From: Sinorhizobium glycinis
GTDB lineage: Bacteria; Pseudomonadota; Alphaproteobacteria; Rhizobiales; Rhizobiaceae
Length of the DNA stretch: 64,000 nt
NCBI RefSeq assembly: GCF_001651865.1
Contig: NZ_LPUX01000064.1
Location: 1 to 64,000 of the forward strand
Direction of reading: 5' to 3'
Shown here: piece after piece, positions 8,363 to 17,117 of the stretch
Layout of the letters: each line of letters opens with the position of its first letter
Position numbering within the stretch: position 1 is the first letter of the stretch
Notes under the pieces: generated by a model
What the model was told of the DNA's origin: nothing
The model's input: only the letters and a program-made list of their open reading frames with translations
Databases searched by the model: none
Made by a program: the position numbers and the translations under genes

Positions 8363-9124
8363 CTATCGAATGTAACTGCCGCCGTTGACGTCGAGCGTCG
8401 CGCCGTTCAGCGAGCACTGCGAAGGGCGCAGCGCGAAGGCGACGAGTTCGGCAATTTCGGAGGCCTCGGCCATCTCGCCGATCGGTATGTCGGCGACTGC
8501 GGCCTGCTTACCGAATTTCGCGATGAAGTCCTCGGCCATCTCCGTCCGGACCCAGCCGGGTGCGACCGCCAGCGCCACGACGCCGGCGCCACCGAAGCTG
8601 CGGGCGATCGATTTCGTGAGATTGACGAGCGCCGCCTTCGTCGCGCCATAGGGCATGGCATCGGCCGCATAGCCTCGCTGCCCCGCGCGGCTTGCCATGT
8701 TGACGATCCGCCCGCCGCCATGCGCCTTGAAATGGGTAAGCGCCTGCTTGCAGAGATCGGCGGCGGCGAAGAAGTTCACCTGAAACTCCTTCTGCCAGGC
8801 CTTACGCCAGGCTTCGGGGCCGACGTCGATCGTAATCTCGGTGCGGATACCGGCATTGTTGACGAGCGCATGGATGCGCCCGGCCGCTTCTTCTGCCCGG
8901 CGCCAGAGTTCGAATGCCCCCTCGGCCGCCGAAAGGTCGGCTTGCACTAGAAACCCCTCCCCGGAAATGCGGGCAAGCAGCGCTTCCGCTCCCGCTCTGT
9001 CGCGGCCGTAGTGTATGATCGGACAAGCGCCCTCTTCCGCCAGGCGCTCGACGATCGCGGCGCCGATGCCGCCGGAGGCGCCGGTGACGAGAACGGTCTG
9101 GCCCGACAGGGACTTGATGGACAT
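8363..9124 (-). CDS. Short-chain dehydrogenase/reductase
   Basis: The 253-residue SDR has TGASGGIG (14-21), NNAG near 91, Ser in NMASRAG and Tyr-x3-Lys in YGATK. YGRDR after beta-2 gives an Arg that favours NADP(H), unlike the neighbouring SDR. ATG 9124 is preceded by GGAGGG, a strong ribosome-binding site, which rules out a longer upstream frame. It ends 15 bases before the next SDR gene and starts 10 bases after the proline racemase-like gene, so co-transcription is clear. Its role in the pathway is unknown. The pair may act on successive or alternative substrates. Confidence 0.85.
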   Translation of the reverse strand: MSIKSLSGQTVLVTGASGGIGAAIVERLAEEGACPIIHYGRDRAGAEALLARISGEGFLVQADLSAAEGAFELWRRAEEAAGRIHALVNNAGIRTEITIDVGPEAWRKAWQKEFQVNFFAAADLCKQALTHFKAHGGGRIVNMASRAGQRGYAADAMPYGATKAALVNLTKSIARSFGGAGVVALAVAPGWVRTEMAEDFIAKFGKQAAVADIPIGEMAEASEIAELVAFALRPSQCSLNGATLDVNGGSYIR

Positions 9125-9134
9125 GCTTCCCTCC

Positions 9135-10172
9135 TCAACCGAGCTGATCGACCTGCGGGCCCCAACTGTCGGAAAGTGCAAAGCCGCTTCTGAACGGATC
9201 CTCGTCGGAAACGCGCAGCCGTTCGCGACCGTAGATCCAGCCGCGTCCGGTGATCCGCGGCAGCACTGCGGGACGTCCGCCGACCGCGGTGACACCGATC
9301 GCCTCCGCCGTGAACTCGCCGCCGATGATCGAGCGCGACGTCCGCCGGTCGCCGACGGCAATCTCGCCGCGCGCGTAAAGTGTCGCGAGATTTGCCGAAC
9401 TGCCGGTCCCGCAGGGGGAGCGATCGACCCGGCCGGGCTTCAGCGTCGTGCAGGTGCGCACCGCGCCGTCCGGCTCGCGCCCGCGGAACATCACATAGGC
9501 GATCTCGTCGACACCGCTCAGTTCCGGGTGTTTCACCGTCACCTGCTCGGAGATCAGCGATTTCAGCTCGATCCCCGCCTCGGCCAGATAGCGCGCATTG
9601 GCCGGCACAATTTCGCTGCCGACCTGATCGACATCGACGATCGCGTAGTAGACGCCGCCGAAGGCGATATCGACCCTGATGCGGCCCCAGCGTGGCGTCT
9701 CGATCTCCCGGTCCAGCGCCTCCGCGAAACTCGCCACGTTGTCGAGGCTGACTGACAAACAGCGGCCGTCCCGGCAGGTGGCGCGGGCGACGATCAGCCC
9801 GGCGGGCGTGTCGAGGCGCACGACCGTTTCCGGCTCCTGCATCGCGACCGTGCCGCTTTCCAGAAGGGCGGTGACGACGCAGATGCAATTGCTGCCGGAC
9901 ATCAGATGGGCGCGGTCGGCCTGCAGCACGATGAAGCCGGCATCGGCATCGGGCCGCGTCGGCGCGACAAGTAGGTTGACCGACATGGCGACGCTGGCGC
10001 GCGGCTCGAAGGTGACGAAGCGGCGGAGGCTGTCGTCGATCTGGTTGATGTAGTTCATCTTGTCCAGCATGGTGGCGCCGGGGATTTCCGGCGCGCCGCC
10101 GACGATCACCTTGCCGATCTCGCCCTGGCAATGGACCTCGAGGAGATCAAGCGAACGGTCCCAGTTCATCAT
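9135..10172 (-). CDS. Proline racemase-superfamily enzyme, Ser/Cys type (hydroxyproline epimerase or 3-hydroxyproline dehydratase)
   Basis: The 345-residue protein matches the proline racemase fold. The first catalytic position carries Ser (LMSGSNC, S92) instead of the Cys of the usual MCGHG motif; the second keeps Cys (DRSPCGTG, C254). Family members interconvert proline or 4-hydroxyproline isomers, or dehydrate trans-3-hydroxy-L-proline, and Cys/Cys, Ser/Cys and Cys/Thr types are known. Sequence alone does not decide which. The start ATG 10172 overlaps the stop of the aldehyde dehydrogenase gene (ATGA), which implies translational coupling. A second Ser/Cys paralogue lies at 12950-13984 in the same operon, so the two probably have different substrates. 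Confidence 0.85.
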   Translation of the reverse strand: MMNWDRSLDLLEVHCQGEIGKVIVGGAPEIPGATMLDKMNYINQIDDSLRRFVTFEPRASVAMSVNLLVAPTRPDADAGFIVLQADRAHLMSGSNCICVVTALLESGTVAMQEPETVVRLDTPAGLIVARATCRDGRCLSVSLDNVASFAEALDREIETPRWGRIRVDIAFGGVYYAIVDVDQVGSEIVPANARYLAEAGIELKSLISEQVTVKHPELSGVDEIAYVMFRGREPDGAVRTCTTLKPGRVDRSPCGTGSSANLATLYARGEIAVGDRRTSRSIIGGEFTAEAIGVTAVGGRPAVLPRITGRGWIYGRERLRVSDEDPFRSGFALSDSWGPQVDQLG

Positions 10173-11644
10173 TTGATGTACCAGCCCCATTTCTCGCCGG
10201 CAGCAAAGCGGGTGATCTGCTTTGTCTCGAGATAGTTTTCGAGACCCCACCGGCCGAGCTCGCGGCCGATGCCGGACTCCTTGTAGCCGCCCCAGGGCGC
10301 TTCGGTGAAAGTGGGCTGCGAGCAGTTGATCCAGACAATGCCGGCGCGGAAGGCGCTCGCGACCCGCTCGGCTCGGACATCATCCTTCGACATCACCGCC
10401 GCGGCGAGGCCAAAGCGAGAGTCATTGGCAAGCTCGATTGCTTCCTCTTCGGTCGAGAACGGCTTGATGCAGACGACCGGACCAAAGATCTCCTCGCGCC
10501 AGGCGTCGCTCTCCAGCGGTACGTCGGTGAGCACCGTCGGTTCGAGATAGTAACCTTTCTCGAAACCTTCCGGCCGCTTGCCACCGCAGGCAACCGTTGC
10601 GCCGGCGGCTTTCGCCGCCTTGATCGCCGCGACGACCTGCTCGTGCTGGCGCTTGGAGACCAGCGGTCCGAGAAGCACGCCGGCTTCGAGACCGTCGCCG
10701 ATCCTGATCTTCTGGGTCTCCTCGACGAGCCGCGCAAGGAGCTGATCGTAGATCCCATCCTGGACGAGCACGCGCGACGTCGCCGAGCAGACCTGGCCCT
10801 GATTCCAGAAGATGCCGAACATGATCCATTCGACCGCTTCTTCTATGTCCGCATCGTCGAATACGACGAAGGGAGATTTGCCGCCGAGTTCGAGGCTGAC
10901 GCGCTTGATGTCGCGCGCCGCGGCCGCCATGATTTTCGAGCCGACCGGACCGGAGCCGGTGAAGGCGAGCTTGTCGACTTGCCTGTGGTCGATGATCGCC
11001 TGCCCGGCGATCGAACCGGAGCCGGTGACGATGTTGAGGACGCCGGGCGGCAGGCCGATTTCATCGGCGATCGCCGCGAGTTCGAGTGCTGTCAGCGAGG
11101 TGACTTCGGCCGGCTTCAGCACGACCGTGCAGCCGGCGGCAAGCGCCGGCGCCACCTTCCATGCCGCCATCAGCAGCGGGTAGTTCCAGGGGATGATCGC
11201 ACCGGCGACGCCGATCGGCTCCTTGACCGCCTTGGAGGTGAAGCGGGCATCGGCAAGCGCGATCGGCTCCTCCGGGTTGTTGTCGAGCTGTTCGGCGAGC
11301 CCCGCATAGAAGTCGAAGCAGCCTGCGGCATCGGCGACATCCCAGTCGGCTTCCGGAAACGGCTTGCCGTTGTCGATCGACTCGAGGCGGGCGATTTCCG
11401 CCTGCCGGGCTCGGATGCCCTCGGCGATGGCGCGCAAATACTTTGCCCTCTGCGCCCCCGAGAGTTTCGGCCAGCCGTCCTTGTCGAAGGCGCGACGCGC
11501 GGCCTTCACCGCAGTATCGACATCTTCTGCCGTCGCCGCGGCAATTCTGTGGATCACTTCTTCCGTCGCCGGATTGACGACGTCGAATGTCCTACCGTTC
11601 GCGGCCGCCGTCCATTTTCCATCGATATAGAGTTCGCTGCGCAT
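10169..11644 (-). CDS. NAD(P)-dependent aldehyde dehydrogenase, likely 2-oxoglutarate semialdehyde dehydrogenase
   Basis: The 491-residue protein is a full-length ALDH-superfamily enzyme. It has the Asn of IPWNYP (N154), the general base Glu in LELGGKS (E252), the nucleophile Cys in NQGQVCSAT (C286) and EIFGPV in the C-terminal third. In hydroxyproline catabolism the last step oxidises 2-oxoglutarate semialdehyde to 2-oxoglutarate, and that is the likely job here from context. The sequence also resembles betaine-aldehyde-type enzymes, so the substrate is inferred. ATG 11644 is preferred to ATG 11656 because GGAGCG sits upstream. The stop overlaps the next gene's start. Confidence 0.88.
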   Translation of the reverse strand: MRSELYIDGKWTAAANGRTFDVVNPATEEVIHRIAAATAEDVDTAVKAARRAFDKDGWPKLSGAQRAKYLRAIAEGIRARQAEIARLESIDNGKPFPEADWDVADAAGCFDFYAGLAEQLDNNPEEPIALADARFTSKAVKEPIGVAGAIIPWNYPLLMAAWKVAPALAAGCTVVLKPAEVTSLTALELAAIADEIGLPPGVLNIVTGSGSIAGQAIIDHRQVDKLAFTGSGPVGSKIMAAAARDIKRVSLELGGKSPFVVFDDADIEEAVEWIMFGIFWNQGQVCSATSRVLVQDGIYDQLLARLVEETQKIRIGDGLEAGVLLGPLVSKRQHEQVVAAIKAAKAAGATVACGGKRPEGFEKGYYLEPTVLTDVPLESDAWREEIFGPVVCIKPFSTEEEAIELANDSRFGLAAAVMSKDDVRAERVASAFRAGIVWINCSQPTFTEAPWGGYKESGIGRELGRWGLENYLETKQITRFAAGEKWGWYIK

Positions 11645-11674
11645 TGTTCGCTCCATTGTTTCCCACGCCGGCCG

Positions 11675-12922
11675 TCAGAACCGGTCGACACGGTATGGCT
11701 TGAGATCGATCGGCGGCTGGACGCCGATGACGAGGTCGGCGATGAGCCTCCCGGTCGTGGCCGCGTAGGTAAGGCCAAGATGGCCGTGTCCGGTGGCGTA
11801 GAACACGCCGCGGTGTTTCGCCGAAGGGCCGATGATCGGTACAGTGTCGGGAAGCGCCGGCCGGTGGCCCATCCACTCGGTCGTCTTCTCGGCGCGCAGC
11901 TCCGGCAGCGCCTCCCGCGCCCGCTTGACGAGCACTTTCGCCCGTCGGTAATCCGGCGCGGCGTCGAGCCCGGCCATCTCCACCGTGCCGCCCACACGGA
12001 TGCCGCCGGCCGTCGGCGTCACCATGAAGGCGCGCGCCGGCCAAATGATCGAGTGGCTCATCGAGATGCCCGGCGCCATGATGTGCGTGTGGTAGCCGCG
12101 CTCTGTTTCGAGCGGGATCGGCTCGTCGAGAAGCCGCGCCAGCTTGCCGGTGTAGGCGCCGGCTGCAAGCACGATCTCCGATGCCTCAAGCGCACGCCCA
12201 TCCTTGAGTTGCACCGACTGGACACGGTCGCCATGAATGAAACCGGCCACCTCGCCCTGCTCGATCCTGCCGCCGAGCACCAGGAACTTGTCGCGCAGCT
12301 TCAGGAGGAGTTTGTAGGGATCGCGGATCGAGCGGTTGTCGGGAAACAGCACCGCCTTTGCAATCTTCGACGTCAGCGCGGGTTCGAGGTGGCGGATGGC
12401 GTTGCTGCCGAGGATCTCGTGGCGGAAGCCGAAGCGCTCGAGGATGGCGATGTGCTCGCGGTCTGCCCTGAACTCGGCCTCGTCGGCGTAGAGGCTGAGG
12501 CATCCCTCCTCGGTCAGCATGTCCGTCAGTTCCGCCGCCTGCAGCAGAGGCATCAGATCGTCGTAGACACGACGGCACAGCACCGCGCCTGCCGCCTCCA
12601 GTTCCTTCAGTCGCGACGGGCGGCTCGCTTCCAGGAACCGAAGAAACCACGGCGTGAGCTTCGGCATGTAGGAGGGGCGGATCCGCACCGGTCCCTCCGG
12701 ATCGATCAGCCATTTCGGCATCTGCGCCCAGACGGATGGCCGCGAGGCCGGCATGAATTCGGTGACGGCGATCGATGCCATATTGCCGTAGGAGGCGCCC
12801 TTGCCCTCCGGGTCCCGCTCGATGAGCACGGCGGCTTTCCCGCGGCGCTGCAGCTCATAGGCGATGGTAGTGCCTATAATGCCGGCGCCGACGACAACGA
12901 CAGGACCCTCGTCAATGCTCAT
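11675..12922 (-). CDS. FAD-dependent D-amino acid dehydrogenase (DadA family), likely D-hydroxyproline dehydrogenase
   Basis: The 415-residue protein starts with an FAD-binding GAGIIGTT motif followed by an acidic residue (LIERD) and ends with a DadA-like segment (GHGHLGLTYA) that closes the flavin site. In the hydroxyproline pathway a membrane-associated FAD enzyme oxidises cis-4-hydroxy-D-proline to pyrroline-4-hydroxy-2-carboxylate and passes electrons to the respiratory chain; this is the fitting role by context. I prefer ATG 12922 (GAGAAAAG upstream). An in-frame ATG at 12949 directly follows the preceding stop. It is not a deaminating oxidase of the eukaryotic type by sequence. Confidence 0.87.
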   Translation of the reverse strand: MSIDEGPVVVVGAGIIGTTIAYELQRRGKAAVLIERDPEGKGASYGNMASIAVTEFMPASRPSVWAQMPKWLIDPEGPVRIRPSYMPKLTPWFLRFLEASRPSRLKELEAAGAVLCRRVYDDLMPLLQAAELTDMLTEEGCLSLYADEAEFRADREHIAILERFGFRHEILGSNAIRHLEPALTSKIAKAVLFPDNRSIRDPYKLLLKLRDKFLVLGGRIEQGEVAGFIHGDRVQSVQLKDGRALEASEIVLAAGAYTGKLARLLDEPIPLETERGYHTHIMAPGISMSHSIIWPARAFMVTPTAGGIRVGGTVEMAGLDAAPDYRRAKVLVKRAREALPELRAEKTTEWMGHRPALPDTVPIIGPSAKHRGVFYATGHGHLGLTYAATTGRLIADLVIGVQPPIDLKPYRVDRF

Positions 12923-12949
12923 TTTTCTTTTCTCGAAGTGGCGCTGCAT

Positions 12950-13984
12950 TCAAACCGTGGTCATCCAGGTGTCGGCCACCGTGAAGCCCTCGGGATAGGG
13001 ATCGGTCGGGTCCATGCCCATCTGGTAGAGACCGGTGATCCAGGCCTGGCCGGCGATGGCCGGCACCACGGCATCATAGCGACCCACTTTGACACGACCG
13101 TCGATGGTGCAGGCGAACTTGCTGCCCGTGATGGATTCATGGATCAGCGTCTCGCCTTCCTTCATCAGGCCTTTCGCATGGAGAAGCGCCAGTCTCGCCG
13201 ACGAGCCTGTTCCGCAGGGTGACCGATCGCACCGCCCCGGCGAGACGACGACGCAGTTCTTCGCGACCAGTTGGCCGTTCTCATGGCGCAGAGGGCCCAT
13301 GAATTCGGTGTTGGTGATACCGGGGATCGCGGGATTTTCAGGATGTTCGACGGCAAGCTGTTCGGCGGCCGCGAACTTCAGCTTCTGGCCGACTTCGCAC
13401 AGGTCGCGCGCCTCGGAGGGATCGATGGAGAAGCCGAGATCGGCCGCGTCGACCATCGTGTAGGTCATGCCGCCATAGACGATGTCCACGCGGACCGTGC
13501 CCAGGCCCGCGACTTCGATGTTGCTGTCGATATGGTAGCAGAACGCCGGCTGGTTCACGAGCCGGACGCTGGTCACCTTTCCGTCCTTGCACTCGCAGCG
13601 GACGCGGATCAATCCGGCGGGGGACTCCAGCGTGAGATTGGTGACGGGTTCCTGCATCGGCAGGATCCCGGTCTCGAGAAGGACCGTCGCCACGCACATC
13701 GTGTTCGAGCCCGACATCGCCGGATATTCGGTCGTCTCGAGGATGACATATCCCATGTCCGCTTCGGGATGGTTAGACGGCAGCACGATGTTGGCGTTGT
13801 GCCACACCGCGCCCCGTGACTCGAACAGCACCATCTTGCGGATGTCGTCCATGTGGGCTTCGAGATGGAGCTTCTTGTCGAACATCGTCTGGCCCGCCAC
13901 CTGGCCGACACCTCCGACGATCACCTTGCCGCTTTCGCCCTCGGCATGGCAGTCGACAACGGACAGGACTTTCTTGAAGCGCAT
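12950..13984 (-). CDS. Proline racemase-superfamily enzyme, Ser/Cys type, second paralogue
   Basis: The 344-residue protein is a paralogue of the protein at 9135-10172. It has Ser at the first catalytic position (AMSGSNT, S91) and Cys at the second (CDRSPCGTG, C257). Since the DadA-like dehydrogenase uses D-configured substrates, one of the two paralogues is probably the 4-hydroxyproline 2-epimerase that makes cis-4-hydroxy-D-proline; this gene sits directly before the dehydrogenase gene and is the better candidate. The alternative is 3-hydroxyproline dehydratase. The start ATG has GGAGAT upstream. A 10-bp-stem hairpin lies between it and the preceding DapA-like gene. Confidence 0.85.
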   Translation of the reverse strand: MRFKKVLSVVDCHAEGESGKVIVGGVGQVAGQTMFDKKLHLEAHMDDIRKMVLFESRGAVWHNANIVLPSNHPEADMGYVILETTEYPAMSGSNTMCVATVLLETGILPMQEPVTNLTLESPAGLIRVRCECKDGKVTSVRLVNQPAFCYHIDSNIEVAGLGTVRVDIVYGGMTYTMVDAADLGFSIDPSEARDLCEVGQKLKFAAAEQLAVEHPENPAIPGITNTEFMGPLRHENGQLVAKNCVVVSPGRCDRSPCGTGSSARLALLHAKGLMKEGETLIHESITGSKFACTIDGRVKVGRYDAVVPAIAGQAWITGLYQMGMDPTDPYPEGFTVADTWMTTV

Positions 13985-14010
13985 CTCGATCTCCTCGGAA
14001 CATTAAGTCG

Positions 14011-14035
14011 GGCGGAGCGGGAGAGCCGCTCCGCC
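14011..14035 (-). other. Intra-operon hairpin
   Basis: GGCGGAGCGG (14011-14020) and CCGCTCCGCC (14026-14035) form a perfect 10-bp GC-rich stem with a 5-base loop between the DapA-like stop and the racemase-like start. No T run follows on the minus strand, so a partial terminator or an mRNA-stabilising structure separating importer genes from catabolic genes is more likely than full termination. Confidence 0.6.
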
Positions 14036-14045
14036 GGGTCGGTTC

Positions 14046-14924
14046 TTACCAGCTAAGGATTGGCTCCATTGCCGCCCTGAACTCGGCCTTCTCCGCGTCG
14101 GTCAGGGGGCCGAGCGGCGCCCGGCACTCACCCATGGGCAGGCCCTGGAGCTCGCAGCCATACTTGATCTTCTGCACGAACTTGCCGCTTTCCAGGATGT
14201 TCATCGCGCGGTAGAGCGTTTTCATCTGCGCACGCGCCTGGTCGAGATCGCCGGCCCTAAACGTCCGGTCGAGATCGCAGCAGGCCTTGGCCATGCAGTT
14301 CGACGGCCCGCAGATCCAGCTCTCGGCACCCCAGAACATGAAGTCGAGTGCGATGTCGTCGGAGCCGGAAACCAGCTGGATGCGGCCTTCGTATCGGCTG
14401 GCGATGTCGATCGCGCGCTGCAACACTCCCGAGCTTTCCTTGATGCCGATGACGCGCCGATTGTCGGCGAAATGGTCCATCAGCTCGAAGCTGATGTCCG
14501 AACCATCCTTGGCCGGATAGGAATAAAGGACCAGGTTCACATCCACCGCATCAAGCACAGTTTCGTAGTGCCGGATCAGTTCGGCCTGTGTCGGCCGGGT
14601 GTAGAACGGCGGAGCGAGCAGCACAGTGTCATAGCCGATCTCCTTGGCGATCGCCGTCTGCTCGATAACCTCGCGGGTGGCGGGCGCATTGGTGCCGGCG
14701 ATCAGGATTTCGCCCGGCTTGGCGAAATCCTTGACGAATTGCAGCACGTCGCGGCGCTCTTCCGTGGACTGGCTGAAATACTCCCCCGTCGAGCCGTTCG
14801 GAACCCAGCCGGTGACACCGGCCTCGCGCAGATGGGCCAGCAGCTTTTCAAAGGCCTTGAAGTCGATCCTGTTGTTCGCGTCGAACGGGGTGACGAGGGC
14901 GGGCATGACGCCAGAGAGTTTCAT
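14046..14924 (-). CDS. DHDPS/NAL-family lyase, likely 1-pyrroline-4-hydroxy-2-carboxylate deaminase
   Basis: The 292-residue TIM-barrel protein has the class I Schiff-base lysine K162 (IGIKESSG), the catalytic tyrosine region LYSYP (Y134) and the GSTGEYF phosphate or carboxylate-binding loop at 44-50, where DapA enzymes have GTTGE. In hydroxyproline catabolism a member of this family converts pyrroline-4-hydroxy-2-carboxylate to 2-oxoglutarate semialdehyde and ammonia, which fits the FAD dehydrogenase and ALDH next to it. ATG 14924 has AAGGAGA upstream. True dihydrodipicolinate synthase is unlikely here because the gene lies within a catabolic operon. Confidence 0.87.
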   Translation of the reverse strand: MKLSGVMPALVTPFDANNRIDFKAFEKLLAHLREAGVTGWVPNGSTGEYFSQSTEERRDVLQFVKDFAKPGEILIAGTNAPATREVIEQTAIAKEIGYDTVLLAPPFYTRPTQAELIRHYETVLDAVDVNLVLYSYPAKDGSDISFELMDHFADNRRVIGIKESSGVLQRAIDIASRYEGRIQLVSGSDDIALDFMFWGAESWICGPSNCMAKACCDLDRTFRAGDLDQARAQMKTLYRAMNILESGKFVQKIKYGCELQGLPMGECRAPLGPLTDAEKAEFRAAMEPILSW

Positions 14925-14952
14925 CGGATGTCTCCTTTCGAAAGAATTCGGT

Positions 14953-15618
14953 TCAGATTGCCAGCTTGGCGAGCACGCGCCGCTCGACCAGCGTGACGGC
15001 ACGGGTGAGCGGAAAGGCGATGACGAAGTAGATGAGGGCGACCACCGTCAGCACCTCGATAGGGCGCGCCGTATTGTTGGAAATGTTCTGGCCGACGAAC
15101 ATAAGGTCGGCCATGCCGACGGCGGAGACGAGCGCGCTTTCCTTGAACAGGCTGACGCAGTTCGAAAGCAGCGTCGGCACAGCGCGCAGCACCGCCTGCG
15201 GCAGGATGACGTTCGTCACCTGGACGCGGCGCGGCAGACCGAGTGCGACGCAGGCGTCGAGCTGTTCCGGACCGATGGACTTCAGCGAGGCGCGGAAGGT
15301 CTCGCTGGTGATCGCGCCCATATAGAGGGTGAGAGCGATCACGCCCGAGGTGAGATTGGAGAGCTCGACGCCGAGAATTAGCGGCAGGCAGAAGAAGATC
15401 CAGAAGAGCTGGACGAGCACCGGCGTGCCGCGGAAGAACTCGACATAGACGCTGGAGGCAGCGCGCAGGATGGCGCTGCGCGACGTGCGGGCGAGGCCGA
15501 TGAAGAAGCCGAGACTGCAGCCGAGAACGATGCAGACCAGCGTCAGCTTGACGGTCGTCCAGAGGCCGAGAAGCAGCGCGTCCTGGAAGCGAAGGATGAT
15601 GGAAAAGTCGAGGGCCAT
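14953..15618 (-). CDS. Polar amino acid ABC transporter permease (HisM/GlnP type)
   Basis: The 221-residue inner-membrane protein has about five hydrophobic segments and the family features YVEFFRGTPVLVQLFW (near 58-73) and the EAA loop (EQLDACVALGLPRR near 118-131) that contacts the ATPase. ATG 15618 is preceded by GAGGAGA. With the second permease, the ATPase and the binding protein upstream it forms an importer whose substrate by context is hydroxyproline or a related imino acid. The arrangement recalls the hypMNPQ transporter of S. meliloti; orthology is not established here. Confidence 0.9.
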   Translation of the reverse strand: MALDFSIILRFQDALLLGLWTTVKLTLVCIVLGCSLGFFIGLARTSRSAILRAASSVYVEFFRGTPVLVQLFWIFFCLPLILGVELSNLTSGVIALTLYMGAITSETFRASLKSIGPEQLDACVALGLPRRVQVTNVILPQAVLRAVPTLLSNCVSLFKESALVSAVGMADLMFVGQNISNNTARPIEVLTVVALIYFVIAFPLTRAVTLVERRVLAKLAI

Positions 15619-15628
15619 TGTGTTCTCC

Positions 15629-16291
15629 TCAGCTCATCATCAGCTGGCGGCGGCGTTCGAGATGGCCGACGATCTGCGAGACGGGGAACGAGACAGCGAA
15701 GTATACCAGAGCGACGATGGTGAAGGTCTCGATCGGCCTGTAGGTCTCCGTCGCCAGCGTCTTCGCCTGGTACATGAGGTCCTGGACGGCGACGATCGCA
15801 ACCAGCGCAGTCTGCTGGAAGATGCCGATGCCGTTGGTGAGCAGGACCGGTATCGAGGCCCGCACCGCGGTCGGCAGCACGATATGGAGCGTGCGCTGCA
15901 GCGGGTTGAGACCTAGCGCGATCCCGGCATCGAGCTGCTCGCGCGGAACCGCCTGGATCGCGGCGCGATAGGCCTCGGCGTTGAAGGCCATCAGGTTCAG
16001 GCCGAGCGCCAGGATGCCCATCGTCATCGAGCCGAGGAAGACGTTGAACAGCATCGGCACGCAGTAGAAGAACCAGACGATCTGGACGATCGCCGGGGTG
16101 CAGCGGAAGAACTCGACGAAGAGCATGGCGGGCAGCCGGATCGGCGCAAAGCGGCTCATGATGAGAAGCGCCAGCGGAAATCCAAGCACGACGCCGATCA
16201 GATTGGCGGCGACGGTCAGCTCGAGCGTGACGATCAGCCCTTCCCAGAGCGGCCCGAAGGAGACGGACTGGAAGTCGAAGGAATATCCCAT
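15629..16291 (-). CDS. Polar amino acid ABC transporter permease, second subunit
   Basis: The 220-residue inner-membrane protein is a His/Glu/Gln-type permease with FVEFFRCTPAIVQIVWF (near 58-74) and the EAA-type loop EQLDAGIALGLNPLQ (near 118-132). It is a heterodimer partner of the permease encoded 10 bases downstream. It starts 10 bases after the ATPase stop, so all three genes are tightly coupled. The family places both permeases in the same membrane complex with the ATPase on the cytoplasmic side. Confidence 0.9.
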   Translation of the reverse strand: MGYSFDFQSVSFGPLWEGLIVTLELTVAANLIGVVLGFPLALLIMSRFAPIRLPAMLFVEFFRCTPAIVQIVWFFYCVPMLFNVFLGSMTMGILALGLNLMAFNAEAYRAAIQAVPREQLDAGIALGLNPLQRTLHIVLPTAVRASIPVLLTNGIGIFQQTALVAIVAVQDLMYQAKTLATETYRPIETFTIVALVYFAVSFPVSQIVGHLERRRQLMMS

Positions 16292-16300
16292 CTGCCCCTC

Positions 16301-17080
16301 CTAGTGCCGGATATGGAAGACGCGGTCGATGAACTCGCGGGTGCGCTCTTCCTTGGGCGCGCCGAGCACCTGCTCGGGTGGTCCGTCCTCGACGACCACG
16401 CCGCCGGCGCAGAAGATGACGCGGGAGGCGATGTTTTTCGCAAACCACATGTCGTGGGTGACGATCATCATCGGCATGTCCTGGGCGGCAAGCTGCAGGA
16501 TCACCTGTTCGACTTCGGCGACGAGTTCGGGGTCGAGGGCCGAGGTCACCTCGTCGAACAGCATCAGCTTCGGATCGAGCATCAGGGCGCGGGCGATGGC
16601 GACGCGCTGCTTCTGGCCGCCGGAAAGCTGCGCCGGATAGGCATTCGCCTTGGCGCCGAGACCGAAGCGCTCGAGCAGCGCCTGGGCCCGCTTGGTGGCG
16701 CTCGCCTTGGCTTCGCCGCGCACCTTGCAGGGCGCGAGGATCAGGTTCTGGATGACGGACAGATGCGGGAACAGCGTATAGTGCTGGAACACCATGCCGA
16801 TCGAGCGCCGCACCTCGGAATCGATCTCCGTTTTCCTGTCGGCGCCCTCCGACGAGATATAGGGTTTGCCGCCGAAGCTGATAGAGCCGCTGTCGATCTT
16901 CTCAAGGCCCATCATCACCCGCAGCAGCGTGCTCTTGCCGCCGCCGCTCGGGCCGATGACGACGACCCGTTCGCCAGGTTTCATCTCGATATCGAGGCCT
17001 TTGAGAACCTGGATATGCGGGCCGTAGCTCTTGTAGAGGGACTGGATTTTAACAAGGGGAGCACTGAAGGACATGGTCAT
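16301..17080 (-). CDS. Amino acid ABC transporter ATP-binding protein
   Basis: The 259-residue protein is a complete ABC ATPase with Walker A GPSGGGKST (near 43-51), Q-loop FQHYTLFPHL, signature [15 protein letters not shown], Walker [13 protein letters not shown] and the H-loop VTHDM. It powers the adjacent permeases and is closest in layout to GlnQ/HisP. ATG 17080 has GAGGTCGGCG upstream. A hairpin separates it from the binding-protein gene before it. Confidence 0.93.
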   Translation of the reverse strand: MTMSFSAPLVKIQSLYKSYGPHIQVLKGLDIEMKPGERVVVIGPSGGGKSTLLRVMMGLEKIDSGSISFGGKPYISSEGADRKTEIDSEVRRSIGMVFQHYTLFPHLSVIQNLILAPCKVRGEAKASATKRAQALLERFGLGAKANAYPAQLSGGQKQRVAIARALMLDPKLMLFDEVTSALDPELVAEVEQVILQLAAQDMPMMIVTHDMWFAKNIASRVIFCAGGVVVEDGPPEQVLGAPKEERTREFIDRVFHIRH

Positions 17081-17117
17081 CGCCGACCTCGCTGGTCAAA
17101 AGAAGGGATGAGAGTGG

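Noticed and set aside
10643-13222. Long open frame antisense to the ALDH, FAD dehydrogenase and racemase-like genes
   Set aside because: It crosses three convincing genes and has no recognisable motif, so it is a compositional shadow.
14046-14924. Dihydrodipicolinate synthase for lysine biosynthesis
   Set aside because: The protein is in the same fold family, but it sits in an operon with an amino acid importer, FAD dehydrogenase and ALDH, so a deaminase of hydroxyproline breakdown is the better reading.
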